DNA of 64,000 nt from Mycobacterium attenuatum (GTDB lineage Bacteria > Actinomycetota > Actinomycetes > Mycobacteriales > Mycobacteriaceae): contig NZ_UPHT01000095.1 of assembly GCF_900566085.1 (NCBI RefSeq), positions 1 to 64,000 of the forward strand, read 5' to 3'. A model generated the notes under the pieces. The model was not told the origin of the DNA. It saw nothing but the letters and a program-made list of their open reading frames with translations, and did no database searches. Positions 28,005-38,100 of the stretch are shown here, piece by piece. How positions within the stretch are numbered: position 1 is the stretch's first letter; every line of letters starts with the position of its first letter. A program made the translations under genes and the position numbers.

Positions 28005-29782
28005 CCGCGCGCCACCTGGTCGGTCATCGTGACAAGAACGCGCCGCTGGCCCCGGTAGGGCGCTCGGCCGTGCAGCGTCGTCACGTTGTCTACCACCAGG
28101 ACATCACCGTGGCGCCACGAGTGTGCCACCGAAACGGCTTCCAAGACATGGCGAATGGCGTCGAGATGGCGTTCCGGTATGGGCTCGCCGTCGCCGTAGG
28201 CCGCATTGTGCGGCAGCCCGTCTTCGCCGAACTCATCGAGCAATGCGTTGCGAATCTCGACCGGAAGGGCCGAATGATGCCACTGCTCGGCCTGGTTGAA
28301 CCACACCTGCCGGCCTGAGTTCGAATCATGGATGAATGCCGGCCGGCACTCGACGATACGCAGCGCTCCGCCGGGTAGCCACGTCGCGGCTGCGCCCGAA
28401 TCTCGCAGCAAGCCGGCCACCGTTTCCTGGTCGGCAGTCTCGAAGGTCTGCTGCCATGACTTGCCCGGCCCCGATCCGCTGTGCATGGTGCGTAGGTAAC
28501 GAATTCCCTTGCGTTGCATGCAATCGACGACTTCCTCCAGCCTCGGGTGAGTAACCAGGGCGCGACCGTCGGCGAGCAGCGTCTCACCGCCCTGGGCCGC
28601 GGGCGCTTGGCAGCAGAAGTACAGCCGCGTGGGCCAGTGGTCCGCATACGACATTTCGTTGTGGGGGCTGATCGGTGCTTCGGGCGGATACTCGGTCGAA
28701 GTATAGATTCCGTTTCCCAACGCGGTCCGGGGCGAGTTTCCGCCGACATAGGGTGTCGGTTCAATGCCCGTCGACCCTACGATGAGCTGCAGCCCGCGAG
28801 CGTCGGCCACGTTCCACCCCCGGGCCAATAGCGCTCCATGATCAGTCAAAAATGTTTCCAAACAGTCGTTTTCGACAAGGACGTGGTGCAGCGCCGCCGG
28901 TGTGTCCCTGCCGCGGGGAAAGATGACCGGCAGACACCGGCGGCCTTGTCGGGCGCGCAACCACATATCCTCCCGGCGCCAGGGCCGCCGATGCCCAGCG
29001 ACTGGACGTGTCGCTATGGAACCGTTGCGGCCGTGGCGCAGAAAGCCGGCCACTTCCGCCGCGTAGCTGTGCGCGGCATCCTGCGGGAGCATGTGTCCGC
29101 CGCCGGGCAGCGTCCGAATCACCGCCTGCGGGTGGGTGTCTGGCCAGTGTGCCACCTGTTGAACCGGACACGCCGGGTCCGCCTCGCCGACGAGCACCAG
29201 CAACGGCGTCGTATGGTCCAGCGATACGCACACCGCCGACTCGTACACCTCGCAATCCGCCCGGATCGCCTCGGCGAACAGCGCGAAAAGTGCGGCGCTG
29301 TCCTTGTCGCCGACCGGAAAGGTGCCCAGCGTGCGGCACCAGTCAAGCCGTTGCGCGTCGGTCATTTTCGACAGCGGTCGGGCCGGGTCCAGGTAGGCCG
29401 GCGGCACGACGGCCGACATGACGACCGCACGTGCCGGCCGGCCCTGCTGTTCCAGACGTGCGGCCAGCGCCGACGCAACATAGGCACCGACACTGTGACC
29501 GACCAGCACCCCGCCGAGCAGGTGGGCCGGCAGGTGCTCAAGATAGAACTCGACCAGCTCGCCCAGCTCGCGCAGGACGGGCCCACGCGATCGCGGCCGT
29601 CCGGGCTGATCGACGGCGGTGACGCGGTAGCCCGGACCGAGCTCCTGGCTAAGCTTGGCAAACGAGTGCGGACTGCCTCCGCCGTGCGGAAAGGCCAGCA
29701 GCGAGCGGTGCGGATCCGTGATGTCCGCAGGTCCGTAGCAGAGCAGGCCGAAGCCGGCGGCCTGTCGCTGGTAACCGGCCAC
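28001..29782 (-). CDS. Type II thioesterase fused to TauD/SyrP-like Fe(II)/2-oxoglutarate oxygenase
   Basis: A 593-residue two-domain protein. Residues about 1-250 are a type II thioesterase: LLAFPHGGGSPHSF, nucleophile GHSVGA (Ser97), VLVGEADPAC (Asp region) and PGGGHML (His230). Residues about 285-593 are a TauD-type oxygenase with HNE (His374, Glu376) and distal LHGRAPYRGQRR (His571 plus the 2-oxoglutarate-binding Arg). The oxygenase half resembles SyrP, which beta-hydroxylates carrier-bound Asp in syringomycin synthesis. Because the hybrid megasynthase has an Asp-like adenylation code, the same job is likely here. The thioesterase half would clear misloaded carriers. GTG start, three bases after the stop of the preceding gene; overlaps the next gene by four bases. 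Confidence 0.82.
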   Translation of the reverse strand: MAGYQRQAAGFGLLCYGPADITDPHRSLLAFPHGGGSPHSFAKLSQELGPGYRVTAVDQPGRPRSRGPVLRELGELVEFYLEHLPAHLLGGVLVGHSVGAYVASALAARLEQQGRPARAVVMSAVVPPAYLDPARPLSKMTDAQRLDWCRTLGTFPVGDKDSAALFALFAEAIRADCEVYESAVCVSLDHTTPLLVLVGEADPACPVQQVAHWPDTHPQAVIRTLPGGGHMLPQDAAHSYAAEVAGFLRHGRNGSIATRPVAGHRRPWRREDMWLRARQGRRCLPVIFPRGRDTPAALHHVLVENDCLETFLTDHGALLARGWNVADARGLQLIVGSTGIEPTPYVGGNSPRTALGNGIYTSTEYPPEAPISPHNEMSYADHWPTRLYFCCQAPAAQGGETLLADGRALVTHPRLEEVVDCMQRKGIRYLRTMHSGSGPGKSWQQTFETADQETVAGLLRDSGAAATWLPGGALRIVECRPAFIHDSNSGRQVWFNQAEQWHHSALPVEIRNALLDEFGEDGLPHNAAYGDGEPIPERHLDAIRHVLEAVSVAHSWRHGDVLVVDNVTTLHGRAPYRGQRRVLVTMTDQVARG

Positions 29783-29785
29783 CGA

Positions 29786-30724
29786 TCACCCCGCTACCGC
29801 GGCCACGGTGTGATGCGGAAAATGCTGGCCTCTGTTGTCGGTGCTACGAATCTTGTTGTGGCCGTAGGTGTCCTGGCCGGCTACCAGTACGGCACCGTAG
29901 TGCGTGAGGTCGAAGTACCCGCCGTGGGCTTCGAACGAGGGCCAGCCCGGGTAGACCTTGACTTCCGTGGGCACGTATCGGGACGCGATCGCGAACCGGG
30001 TGGACCGTTGGGTCGTATTCGGGTACGAGGCGTGCACGCACCTGGCGGTGAAGATCACGCATTGCCCGGCTTCCATTTCCATGGCCAGCGCTTCCTCCTC
30101 GGGCGGCACCCACGCGGGGTCGACGCGGAATTCCTTGAAGTCGTAGCCGAAGAACGATCCGCTGCTCTCCATGGCATCAACGGAGCTGTACTCGCCGGCG
30201 CGGCCCATAGTGATCGACTTGCTTTCGTCGTAGTAGAGGGTGCGGTGTGATCCGGGCAGGAATTTCATACAGCCGTTTTCCTTGGTCGCTTCGGTGAAGG
30301 TGGTCCACACCGTGATGTCGAGCGGCAGGTCATCGGATTGCGTGCTGTGCTGCAGCATCGCAGTTCCGGTGGCGTATTGGTAATTGCGGACTTGATGCCA
30401 CTCGGTGCCCGGCGTGCCGGGAAATTTCGGAAAGAACTCAGTGCGCCACGCGAGCAAATCCGGACCGAGAATCTTGCTGACCTTCTCGATGATCGTCGGA
30501 TGCCCGATATGTGCTGCCAGCTCGGGGATGTCGAAGTGACGATCGTAGTTGACCTCGTTGTCGAACAGGATGTGGCTACGGTCCTGGTTGGCGATGCGGA
30601 TGCGTCGCAACATCGCTTTCGCCTCATCGGGCGAGTAGAGCGTGAAGGGTCCGATGACCCCGCTCTCCTCGAACGCTCGCAGGTCGGGGTCGTCGATCGT
30701 GTGTGCGCTTACGACACCACTCAT
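29786..30724 (-). CDS. SyrB2-like non-heme iron enzyme lacking the carboxylate ligand (candidate halogenase)
   Basis: 312 residues. Sequence landmarks EFFPKFPGTPGTEWHQ, FLPGSHRTLYYDES and FAIASRYVPTEVKVYPG are those of the SyrB2/CytC3/BarB chlorinating-enzyme group of Fe(II)/2-oxoglutarate proteins. The proximal motif is HQV: His110 and Val112. Val replaces the Asp or Glu of hydroxylases; known halogenases have Ala or Gly there, leaving room for chloride on iron. I confirmed the Val codon (GTC) in the DNA at 30389-30391. Distal His231 (CVHASYP) and Arg243 are present. It is therefore a candidate carrier-dependent halogenase, but Val is unusual and an inactive or differently acting enzyme cannot be excluded. 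It starts in an ATGA overlap with the PKS gene. Confidence 0.72.
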   Translation of the reverse strand: MSGVVSAHTIDDPDLRAFEESGVIGPFTLYSPDEAKAMLRRIRIANQDRSHILFDNEVNYDRHFDIPELAAHIGHPTIIEKVSKILGPDLLAWRTEFFPKFPGTPGTEWHQVRNYQYATGTAMLQHSTQSDDLPLDITVWTTFTEATKENGCMKFLPGSHRTLYYDESKSITMGRAGEYSSVDAMESSGSFFGYDFKEFRVDPAWVPPEEEALAMEMEAGQCVIFTARCVHASYPNTTQRSTRFAIASRYVPTEVKVYPGWPSFEAHGGYFDLTHYGAVLVAGQDTYGHNKIRSTDNRGQHFPHHTVAAVAG

Positions 30725-33700
30725 CTGAGAGTCCTTTCCGGTTCACCTAGAGCTTCGAGGGATCGTGTGAGTTCCCGCTTCAATTCGGCGCTCAGCTCGG
30801 CGATGGAGCCGACCGAGCCGATGGAGCCGACGGAGCCCGAGTGCGGCTGCCGGCCGCCGCCGGGCGCCGTCACGGCGGCCTGGTCCGAGACCAGGTGGGA
30901 GGCCAGCTGGGCGGCCAGGGCAGCGCACGTGGGATAGTCGTAGATCAGCGTCGGCGGCAGGTCGATCCCGGTAGCAACCATCAGGTCGCGGCGCAGCCGA
31001 AGGCCGGCCAGGGAGTCTAAGCCAAGATCTACCAACGGAGCATCGACGGCCACGACGTCACTGCGCAGCAGTGCCGCAACCGCACGGCAAACGAACCCGG
31101 GGATTTCTCCGCCCGCTACGGCGGCCCGCCACCGGTCGGTGCTAGCAGGCGCGTCGTGATCCGGCGGCTCGGCCCAAACCTGCGCGGCCAGCGCTTCGGG
31201 CCTCCGCATCACCCCGGAATCGCCTTCTGCCACAACGGGATCTGGCAACGCGTAACAGGTACCCCCGCCCATCGGTACCCGCGCCAGCGCGTCGAGCCAT
31301 TGGTCGGCCGGCAGTGCCCGCGGCCCCGAGGCCGAATTCAGGCCCCGACTCATGCCCACCTGATCCCACGGCCCCCAGGCAATTGTGGTCACCGTCGAAC
31401 CGGCGGCCCGGCTGATCGACTCCAGCGCCGCGTTGGCCGCGGCGTAGGCGGCCTGTCCCGGCGAACCCAACAGCGAAGCCAGCGACGACATCACCAACAT
31501 CGGACAGCCATGCTGGGCAGCCAGCCACGCCAGCAAGGTGGTGCCAAGCACTTTGGGCGCCAGCACCGCCCGCAAGTCGGATTCGGTGACCCGGGAGGCT
31601 ATCGCGTCGCGAAGGATCCCGGGGGCCGCGATCACCAGCGAAACCGACCCCTGGGGCAGGGACCGGGCCAGTCGCTCCACGTCGGCACGCACAGCCACAT
31701 CCGCCTGTGCCCATTCGACGACGCAGCCGGGCGGGCCGGCGACGGGTTGGACCGGTGGGTTGCGGGCGACGAGCACCACGCGCCGCGCACCGTTGCGGGC
31801 GCACCGCTCGATCATCCGGGCGGCGATGCCGCCGGTGCCGCCCCCGATCACGACGGTGTCCAGCGGTCCGGTGAGTCCGGTCAGTCCCGCCTTGCCGGCG
31901 GTGCCGGGCGTGTCGATCAGCATCGGGGCGAGCCGCAGCGTGCTGCGCAGGGCAATCTCCGAGTGATCGTTTCGGAGCATCTCCGCGCTCACCGTCTGCG
32001 CATCGACGGTGCCGTCGCAGTCGATCAGCCGCCAGCTGATGCCGGGTGCCTCGGCACGAGCAGACCGGACGAAACCCCAGACCGCTGCTTGATCGGGGCG
32101 GTTCAACGCTGATCCCGGCACATCGGCAGCCCCGGCGGTGACGCTCACGACGGGCACCTGACGGCTGGCGCTCGCCACGGCCATCGCGGAGCGCAGCGAG
32201 ATCCAGTCCCGGGCCGGGTCTGTCGCATCAGCCGGGCCGGCACCACCGACCCCGGTGAGATCGACGATCGCCTCAGCCGACTGCAGCGCGCTCTCCAATA
32301 ACCGGGTCGCCCGGCCGAGGTCTGCATGTAGCACCTTGTCCCAATCCGGAACCGTCCGACAGCCCGGCAACCGATTACGCAACGCCTCGACCACCGGCGC
32401 CGCAGCTTGCGGTGCCAGCACAACCGGGCGTGTCCAGGCGATGGCCGACGTGCCGGCGTCCAGTGGCGTCCACACCACACTGGCAAGCCGGACCGGGCTT
32501 AAGAACGGAGCGCCGCCGGCGGCGCGTAACCGTGGCCAGTATCTGGTTTGCCGAAATGGGTAGGTGGGCAGGGCAATCCGGCGTGCGCGGCGGTGCAGTG
32601 CGGTGCCCGACCAGTCAATCGGAATGCCTCGGTCACGCAGCCCGAGCAGAAGGCGCCCGCTGGGCGGTGCCTGGTCGTGACGGTCCAGCCGGACCAGATG
32701 CTCTGCCAGCGCCGCGCGGTTGACCGCGACGATCTCCGCAAGAACGCCGGAGGGTGAGAGGTCGACGAAAACGGCACCGGTCGGGATGACCGGGGCCCGC
32801 ACCGCGTCGCCGAACAACACCGGGTCGCGTACCTGGCGACCCCAATACGCGGGGTCGGCGACCTGGTCACCGGTGTGCGCAGTCACGCTCGAAAGCATCG
32901 GGATGTCGGGTGGGCGCGGGTCGGCCATCGCGGCCGCCGCAGCGACATCGGCGATGACCGACGCCATCATCGGGCTGTGGAAGGCGTGCGTGGTACCCAG
33001 CGGTGTGAGCCTCACGTCGCGTGAGCGCAGTACCTGGCTAACGGCGGCCAGCTGGCTCTCCGGCCCGGACAACACGACGCTGTGCTCGGAATTGATCACC
33101 GCCACTGCGACATCGGCGGCGCCGGCCGCATCGATGGCGGCAGCGGCGCGCCGAGCGTCGGTGACCGCTACCGCCATCGCGCCGCCCGCGCACCGCTGGT
33201 CCATCAGGCGGCCACGCACCCCCGCCAACACCACCGCCTCGACCGGACTGAACACACCGGCGATCGCGGCGGCAGCCAGCTCGCCAAGGCTGTGCCCGAG
33301 CACCAGGGCGGGCCGCGCTCCCGCCGTGATCAGCGTCTGGGCCAGCGCGATCGCCGCGGCCACCAAGGCCGGTTGCAGGTAGGCGGCCTGTCGTCGCCGC
33401 GGGTCGTCGCTGCCGGCGATGATCTCGGCGAGGTCGGCGTCAAGGCGCGGGCGGGCCTGCTGGTGAAGCGCGTCGAACTCGCGTCGGAAATCCTCGTCAA
33501 CCTCCAGCCACCGCTGTAGCACCGACCAAGCCTCACCCCCTTGCCCCGGGAACAGCAATATCACCGAGCCTGCCGCAGCGGGCGTCAAATACGTTGCTTT
33601 GTCGCCGGATTCGGCCGCAATGCGCAGGTTGTCGGCAGCCTCTGCGGTGGTGGCGGCCACTACCGAAAGGTTGGCGCGAAGCGGCGCGCGGCCGGCCAGG

Positions 33701-35169
33701 CTGGTCAACGAGACGTCGGCGAGGTCGACGTCTTCGGTGCCGCGCAGTCGGTCGGCCAACCGCAGCGCGGAGTCACGCAGGGCCGACCCGTCGTGGGCGG
33801 AGACGGCGATCAGGTACCGCCCGCCCGCGCCGGGTTGGCGTGCCGTTGCGACCGGTGCCTGTTCGACCACGAGGTGCGCGTTGGTTCCGCCGGCACCGAA
33901 TGAGCTGACGGCGGCGCGTCGGCGGTCCCCTTCCGGTCCGGGCCACGGCGCGGCCGCGGTCGGCACATAGAGCCGGCTGCCGGTCAGATCGATCTCGGGG
34001 TTGAGCGTGCGAAAGCCCGCTACCGGAGGGATGACGCCGTGCTGCACGGCCAGCACCGCCTTGATCAATCCGGCCACGCCGGCCGCGGTGTCCAGGTGTC
34101 CGATGTTGGCCTTGACCGCGCCAATGGCGCAGCCGGTGCCACCGTCGCCGTCTAATACCGCACGCAGGCAACGGATCTCGATGGGATCTCCGAGCCGGGT
34201 ACCGGTTCCGTGGGTCTCTGCCAGACCGATGGTCTGCGGGCTGCGCCCAGACAGCGCGTGGGCCGCGGCGATCACCTCGCGTTGGCCCCGCATGCCGGGT
34301 GCAGCAAAGCTGGACTTGTCCCGGCCGTCATTGTTGATGGCCGATCCGGTGATGACCGCCCGGATGGGGTCGCCGGCGGCGACGGCATCCGCGCACCGCT
34401 TGAGCACCACCACCCCGACACCGTTGCCGCCCACCGTGCCGTCAGCGTCGGCGTCAAAAGGCAGGCAGCGACCGCTCGGCGACAGAATCCCGCCGCTGTG
34501 GTGCAGGTAGCCGCAGGCAAGCGGCACGTGCACCGCGGCGGCGCCGGCAAGCGCCATATCGCACTCGCCCGACAACAGACTCTGGATCGCCAAGTGGGTC
34601 GCGACAAGCGCACTGGAACACGCGGTCTGTACGTTGATCGCCGGTCCGCGCAGGCCCAGCTGAAAAGCGACCCGGGTGGCCAGGTAGTCGCCCCGGTTCG
34701 CCACCGATATCAACGGCACGGCGCTGCCCTCGACGAGGTCGGTGTCGGCGAGCACCGCCTCGGTGAGGTACGACGACATTCTGGCCCCCGCGTAAAGGCT
34801 CATCCCGGCGGCGGCGAAGCAGCCTACGACCGCCGTCGGCGACTGCGGCGAATACCCGGCGTCTTCCATTGCCGCCCAGGCGCATTCGAGGAACAGCCGG
34901 TGCTGCGGATCGGTCAGCGTCGCCTCGCGATCGCTGATGCCGAAAAAGCCCGCGTCGAAAGCGTCGGCATCCTCGAGAAACCCGTCGGCGGGCACATACT
35001 CCGGCGAGTCCACCAACGCCGCCGGAACACCGCACCGTAGCAGCTCGGCGCGCGAGTGCCGGCGGATGGCGCAAACGCCATCAACCACGTTGTGCCAGAA
35101 CGCTTCTGGGTCGGCAGCACCGGGAAACCGGCAGCTGAGCCCGATCACGGCGACGTCGAACTCGCTCAT
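30721..35169 (-). CDS. Type I PKS module KS-AT-KR-ACP
   Basis: 1482 residues. Ketosynthase about 3-435 with TACSSA (Cys184), ETHGTGT (His320) and NIGHLD (His358). Acyltransferase about 535-830 with FPGQGG, GHSLGE (Ser627) and HAFH (728-731), the last typical of malonyl-CoA selection. Ketoreductase about 1100-1290 with an NADPH site GGGTGGIAA and catalytic Ser1228/Tyr1242 region (MSSLAS, AAYAAAN). ACP about 1350-1425 with LGLDSL (Ser1385). No dehydratase or enoylreductase is seen, so it should add one malonate and leave a beta-hydroxyl. After the ACP comes a short GSVGSI repeat and a charged helix that may be a docking segment. Start and stop overlap both neighbours (TGATG and ATGA), so it is translated with them. 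Confidence 0.93.
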   Translation of the reverse strand: MSEFDVAVIGLSCRFPGAADPEAFWHNVVDGVCAIRRHSRAELLRCGVPAALVDSPEYVPADGFLEDADAFDAGFFGISDREATLTDPQHRLFLECAWAAMEDAGYSPQSPTAVVGCFAAAGMSLYAGARMSSYLTEAVLADTDLVEGSAVPLISVANRGDYLATRVAFQLGLRGPAINVQTACSSALVATHLAIQSLLSGECDMALAGAAAVHVPLACGYLHHSGGILSPSGRCLPFDADADGTVGGNGVGVVVLKRCADAVAAGDPIRAVITGSAINNDGRDKSSFAAPGMRGQREVIAAAHALSGRSPQTIGLAETHGTGTRLGDPIEIRCLRAVLDGDGGTGCAIGAVKANIGHLDTAAGVAGLIKAVLAVQHGVIPPVAGFRTLNPEIDLTGSRLYVPTAAAPWPGPEGDRRRAAVSSFGAGGTNAHLVVEQAPVATARQPGAGGRYLIAVSAHDGSALRDSALRLADRLRGTEDVDLADVSLTSLAGRAPLRANLSVVAATTAEAADNLRIAAESGDKATYLTPAAAGSVILLFPGQGGEAWSVLQRWLEVDEDFRREFDALHQQARPRLDADLAEIIAGSDDPRRRQAAYLQPALVAAAIALAQTLITAGARPALVLGHSLGELAAAAIAGVFSPVEAVVLAGVRGRLMDQRCAGGAMAVAVTDARRAAAAIDAAGAADVAVAVINSEHSVVLSGPESQLAAVSQVLRSRDVRLTPLGTTHAFHSPMMASVIADVAAAAAMADPRPPDIPMLSSVTAHTGDQVADPAYWGRQVRDPVLFGDAVRAPVIPTGAVFVDLSPSGVLAEIVAVNRAALAEHLVRLDRHDQAPPSGRLLLGLRDRGIPIDWSGTALHRRARRIALPTYPFRQTRYWPRLRAAGGAPFLSPVRLASVVWTPLDAGTSAIAWTRPVVLAPQAAAPVVEALRNRLPGCRTVPDWDKVLHADLGRATRLLESALQSAEAIVDLTGVGGAGPADATDPARDWISLRSAMAVASASRQVPVVSVTAGAADVPGSALNRPDQAAVWGFVRSARAEAPGISWRLIDCDGTVDAQTVSAEMLRNDHSEIALRSTLRLAPMLIDTPGTAGKAGLTGLTGPLDTVVIGGGTGGIAARMIERCARNGARRVVLVARNPPVQPVAGPPGCVVEWAQADVAVRADVERLARSLPQGSVSLVIAAPGILRDAIASRVTESDLRAVLAPKVLGTTLLAWLAAQHGCPMLVMSSLASLLGSPGQAAYAAANAALESISRAAGSTVTTIAWGPWDQVGMSRGLNSASGPRALPADQWLDALARVPMGGGTCYALPDPVVAEGDSGVMRRPEALAAQVWAEPPDHDAPASTDRWRAAVAGGEIPGFVCRAVAALLRSDVVAVDAPLVDLGLDSLAGLRLRRDLMVATGIDLPPTLIYDYPTCAALAAQLASHLVSDQAAVTAPGGGRQPHSGSVGSIGSVGSIAELSAELKRELTRSLEALGEPERTLR

Positions 35170-38100
35170 CAGCTCGTCCTGGATGCCTCGCGTAGCGAGG
35201 CACGCCGGCGCAGGTTTGCACGCGGATCATCGGCCGGTGGCGGGTTCTGGTCCGCACGGCTGACCTCGCAGGCGCTGCGGTCCTCGATCACCCGGGCCAG
35301 TTCCCGCAGCGTCGGGTACTCGAACACCGCCACCGCGGGCAACGCCACACCCAGTAGTTGCAGCACCCGTTCCTGCAGCCGCGGCACCAGCAATGAATGA
35401 CCGCCCAACTCGAAAAAGTCGTCCGCGGCCGACACGTCGGGCAACTTGAGCAGTTCGGCCCAGATCCCGGCGAGCACTGCCATGGCCGAGCCCTGATCGC
35501 CCGCCGCGGCCGGTGCCGGCGGCCCGGCCGGTTGCTGTCCCACCACGTGCGCCGGGACGGGAACCCCGAACGCGTCGGTGACCGCTGCCGTGACATCCGT
35601 TGCGGGCCCGGCCATCCGGACCTCGATCCGTTCCAGCGGCCGCAAGCCTCCGGCCAGGTGCGCCAGGCGCCGATTACCGGTGTCCAGCCCCACCGCGTAC
35701 CAGCCCGGCCGGGAACGCAGGACGGCGTCGAGTGCGTCGATCCCCGCGGCCGGGTCGATGGTGGCCAGCCCCATCTCGGCCGCCAGGTCACCGCCGGCGA
35801 CGTCTAGGCTCATCCCGGGACCGGCCCACCGGCTCCATGCGATCGACCAGGCGCGTCTGCCCCGGTCCCGGTGCCGGGCGGCCAGCACGTCCTGGAACCG
35901 GTTGGCGGCCGCGTAAGCGGCCAGTTCCGGCGCGCCGACCAGGCTGTGCACCGACGTGAAATAGACCTCGATCGCGTGGGCACGCTCGGCCAGGAGCCGC
36001 TCGACGGCGATGGCGCCACGACCCTTGGCGTAGAGCATGTCGTCGATGTCGGCCGCCGACAGCTGCACCGCCGACCGTGGCACCAGCTCGCCGGCCAGCG
36101 CGAACATTCCGTCGATGGGCCCGCCGTGCTGCTGCTCGAATACCTCGACGGCAGCACGCAGGGCCATGGCGTCGGCGACATCGACCGCGAGATAGGTCAC
36201 GTCTCCCATCTCGCGCAGCGCGAGCAGGGTGCGCCCGCGCGGCCCGGCGGGCTGGGTGCAGTCCAGCTCCGATGTCCCCACGACCAGCAGGTGCGCGCCG
36301 AATTGGCGGAGCAGGTATTCGCAGACGTGTCGTCCGACACCGCCCAGGCCACCGATGACGAGGTACCGCCCTGCTCGCTGAAGTGCAGACTCCCCGGCCG
36401 CCCGGATCGGCGCTGCCGCAGTGGTCAGGATCCGCCGCACCGGCAGCCCAAGGTCCACCTCGGCCGGTTCCTCCCGGGACAACTCGTCGGCTACCGCTTC
36501 GGGTGAAACCGCTGAGCCGATGAACCGGACCTTCAGCCGGGGCAGGTCGCGCCCGGCGCTGTGCGCAAACGCCGCCAGCGACTGGCCGTATTCGCAGCCC
36601 GTCGGGGCTACCACCGACAGTCGCGACCCGCCGGTTTGCTCCATGACGCGCAGCAGGGCTGCCAGGTCGGCGCATCGCCCGGCAACCTCGTCGGGTGTCG
36701 GCGGCCCCACCGGCAGCACATGAACCACATGCTCGGGGCCGCCGTCGAGCAGCGACCGGATACGTCTGCGTTCCTGGGCATCTGTGAGCTCAAAAGCGCT
36801 GGTGCTCAACGCATGTCCTCGACTTCGCAACGCTTGGGCCAGCGCGGCGGTGAATTCCTCGCGGTCGCTCAGCAACAACACCGGCAGGGCCGGCCCCGGG
36901 GTCGCTGATTCGAGGGTGGGTGTGCACAGCACCTCGACCACCGCAGGGCGGATGCCTGCGCCCGGGGCGCAACCGAGCAGCCGCTCACGAATCAGTGCCC
37001 GTTTCGGTTTGCCGATCGACGTCTTGGCCACGTCGTTTCGGGTGACGGAATGGATCGGTGTGGGGCTGACGTGGAACTCCCGCAGCACCGCACGACGCAC
37101 GCGTTCGGCCACCTCCGCGACGGGGTGCCCGGGCAGCGGCACGAAAACGACCGCGATCTGTTCGGTTGCGGCGCCGCCGGCACGGACACCGAATGCGACG
37201 CTCCATGACGGGTCGACCCCACACACCTTGTCGACGACGGCCTCGACCTCGCTCGCGGTGATGTTGCGGCCACCGACGATGATGACGTCTTTGTCCCTGC
37301 CGATGATGGTCAGGCCCGCAGGCCCGATCACCGCGCGATCTCCGGTGTGCAACCACCCGTCGGGATCCAGCGCCGCCGCGGTGGCCGCGTGGTCGTCGAG
37401 GTAGCCGGCGGTGATCATCGGCCCCCGCACCTGTAGCTGCCCCGGCTGTCCGTGGTGCTGCACCGCTCCGGTGTCGTCGACCACCCGTACCGTGCAGCCC
37501 GGAACCGGTTGTCCCACCGGCACATGCGTGCTCGTCCGATCGACCAACCCAGGGGCGAAAGCTGCCGAATAGACCACCCCTGAACACGTTTCCGACATTC
37601 CCCAGGCCGGGTGCATCGCTGCGGCCGGCAGGCCGTAGGGGGCCAGCGCGCTCAGGAAGTTCAAGCATTGATCGGCGATGATGGGTTCGCCGCCGTTGAG
37701 AATGAATGTCAGACAAGACAAGTCCCATGCTGGCCGCTGGTTGGTCGGCAACGCTTGCAGCCGCGCCGTCACCAGCTGATAGGCGAAATTGGGTGCCCAG
37801 GTGACCGTGATCCGGTACCGGTCAACCAGTTCCAGCCAGGTCAACGGCTCACGCAAGACTTTATCGGTGGGCACCTGGACTTGGCGGCACCGCAACCAGA
37901 CGTCGCGGATGTGGAACATGACCAGCCCGCCGACGTGGTCGAGGGGGAACCAGTTCAGGGAGATTTCGTCGGAGCGAAATCCGTTGTGGGCGCACGCCGA
38001 TGCGGCGTTGGACAGGACCGCGCGGTGCGTCTGACCGACAAGTTTCGGCTTGCCGGTGCTGCCGCTGGTGGGCAATCCGAGAACCAGGTCGTTGGGCGAT

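Noticed and set aside
30790..30845. Short tandem DNA repeat in the PKS gene end
   Set aside because: It simply encodes the GSVGSI repeats in the linker after the ACP; common in such linkers and not noteworthy on its own.
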